A DNA stretch of 5,968 nucleotides from Rickettsiales bacterium (GTDB lineage Bacteria > Pseudomonadota > Alphaproteobacteria > Rickettsiales > JALZUV01). Below are positions 5,885 to 5,968 of this stretch, piece by piece. The stretch spans positions 1 through 5,968 of the forward strand of contig JALZUV010000173.1 of NCBI GenBank assembly GCA_023301245.1, in the 5' to 3' direction. The position numbers and the translations under genes are program-made. Numbering within the stretch: position 1 is the stretch's first letter; each line of letters starts with the position of its first letter. Below the pieces are notes generated by a model. It ran no database searches. It saw only the letters and a list, made by a program, of their open reading frames with translations, and had not been told where the DNA came from.

Positions 5885-5968
5885 TTACTTCTCCTCTTTT
5901 TTCGCTGCTGCCTTCTTAGGAGCGGCTTTCTTTGCTGCAGGTTTCTTCGCAGCAGTTTCTTTTTTAGG
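5885..5968 (-). CDS. rplU: 50S ribosomal protein L21, C-terminal tail only (partial at right edge)
   Basis: The last 27 codons and a TAA stop are visible on the minus strand. The residues are almost only Lys, Ala, Pro and Glu, arranged as four imperfect pentads of the AAKK kind (5897-5956) and ending in E-E-K. The identification as L21 rests mainly on position. rplU lies directly before rpmA in nearly all bacteria, and alphaproteobacterial L21 proteins often carry a Lys/Ala-rich C-terminal extension. The conserved L21 body is outside the window. A histone H1-like or other basic protein would look the same from this fragment alone. The GAGGAG that serves rpmA is encoded by the two final Glu codons. 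Confidence 0.78.
   Translation of the reverse strand, partial: PKKETAAKKPAAKKAAPKKAAAKKEEK

Overview
The window is a chromosomal housekeeping segment of a Gram-negative bacterium, most likely an alphaproteobacterium of moderate GC content. That placement rests on by-eye resemblance of L27 (rpmA) and Ndk to alphaproteobacterial forms and on the Lys/Ala-rich C-terminal tail of the protein encoded just before rpmA, which is expected to be L21. It is an inference, since no search was run. I see no phage, transposon, CRISPR array or defence system.

Layout. Positions 1-108 (-) hold the first 36 codons of a gene for a probable lipoprotein, which runs off the left edge. Positions 256-340 (-) are a class II tRNA-Leu(CAA) gene with encoded CCA, and a clear sigma70-type promoter lies at 362-389. 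Positions 390-544 look empty. A rho-independent terminator (545-578) closes ndk (606-1028, -), which has its own promoter in the gap before yihY. The yihY/BrkB-family inner-membrane gene (1091-2032, -) lies next. From about 2033 the direction switches, and a tight plus-strand cluster of four genes follows: an NfeD-like protein (2092-2568), a QmcA-type SPFH/band 7 protein (2575-3555), L-aspartate oxidase nadB (3576-5135) and a small GFA/CENP-V-fold zinc protein (5145-5528). The gaps are 6, 20 and 9 bp, so one transcript is likely. A perfect hairpin at 5560-5597 ends this cluster and also ends the converging ribosomal pair on the minus strand: rpmA (L27, 5618-5881) and the 3' end of a gene expected to be rplU (L21, 5885 to the right edge).

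How the genes fit together. NfeD and the SPFH protein are a classic two-gene membrane module, in which the SPFH protein oligomerises on the membrane and NfeD supplies a membrane anchor plus an OB-fold domain. NadB makes iminoaspartate from aspartate for de novo NAD synthesis, but its partners nadA and nadC are not in the window. The GFA-family protein probably acts on a small thiol adduct or an unknown substrate. Its position behind nadB suggests shared transcription, not a proven shared pathway. Ndk, tRNA-Leu and L27/L21 are core translation and nucleotide genes.

Nothing here amounts to a clear new system. The points most worth a second look are the mixed membrane/NAD/GFA operon, the pentad Lys/Ala tail of the presumed L21, the U-U mismatch in the T-stem of tRNA-Leu, and the atypical lipobox of the left-edge protein.
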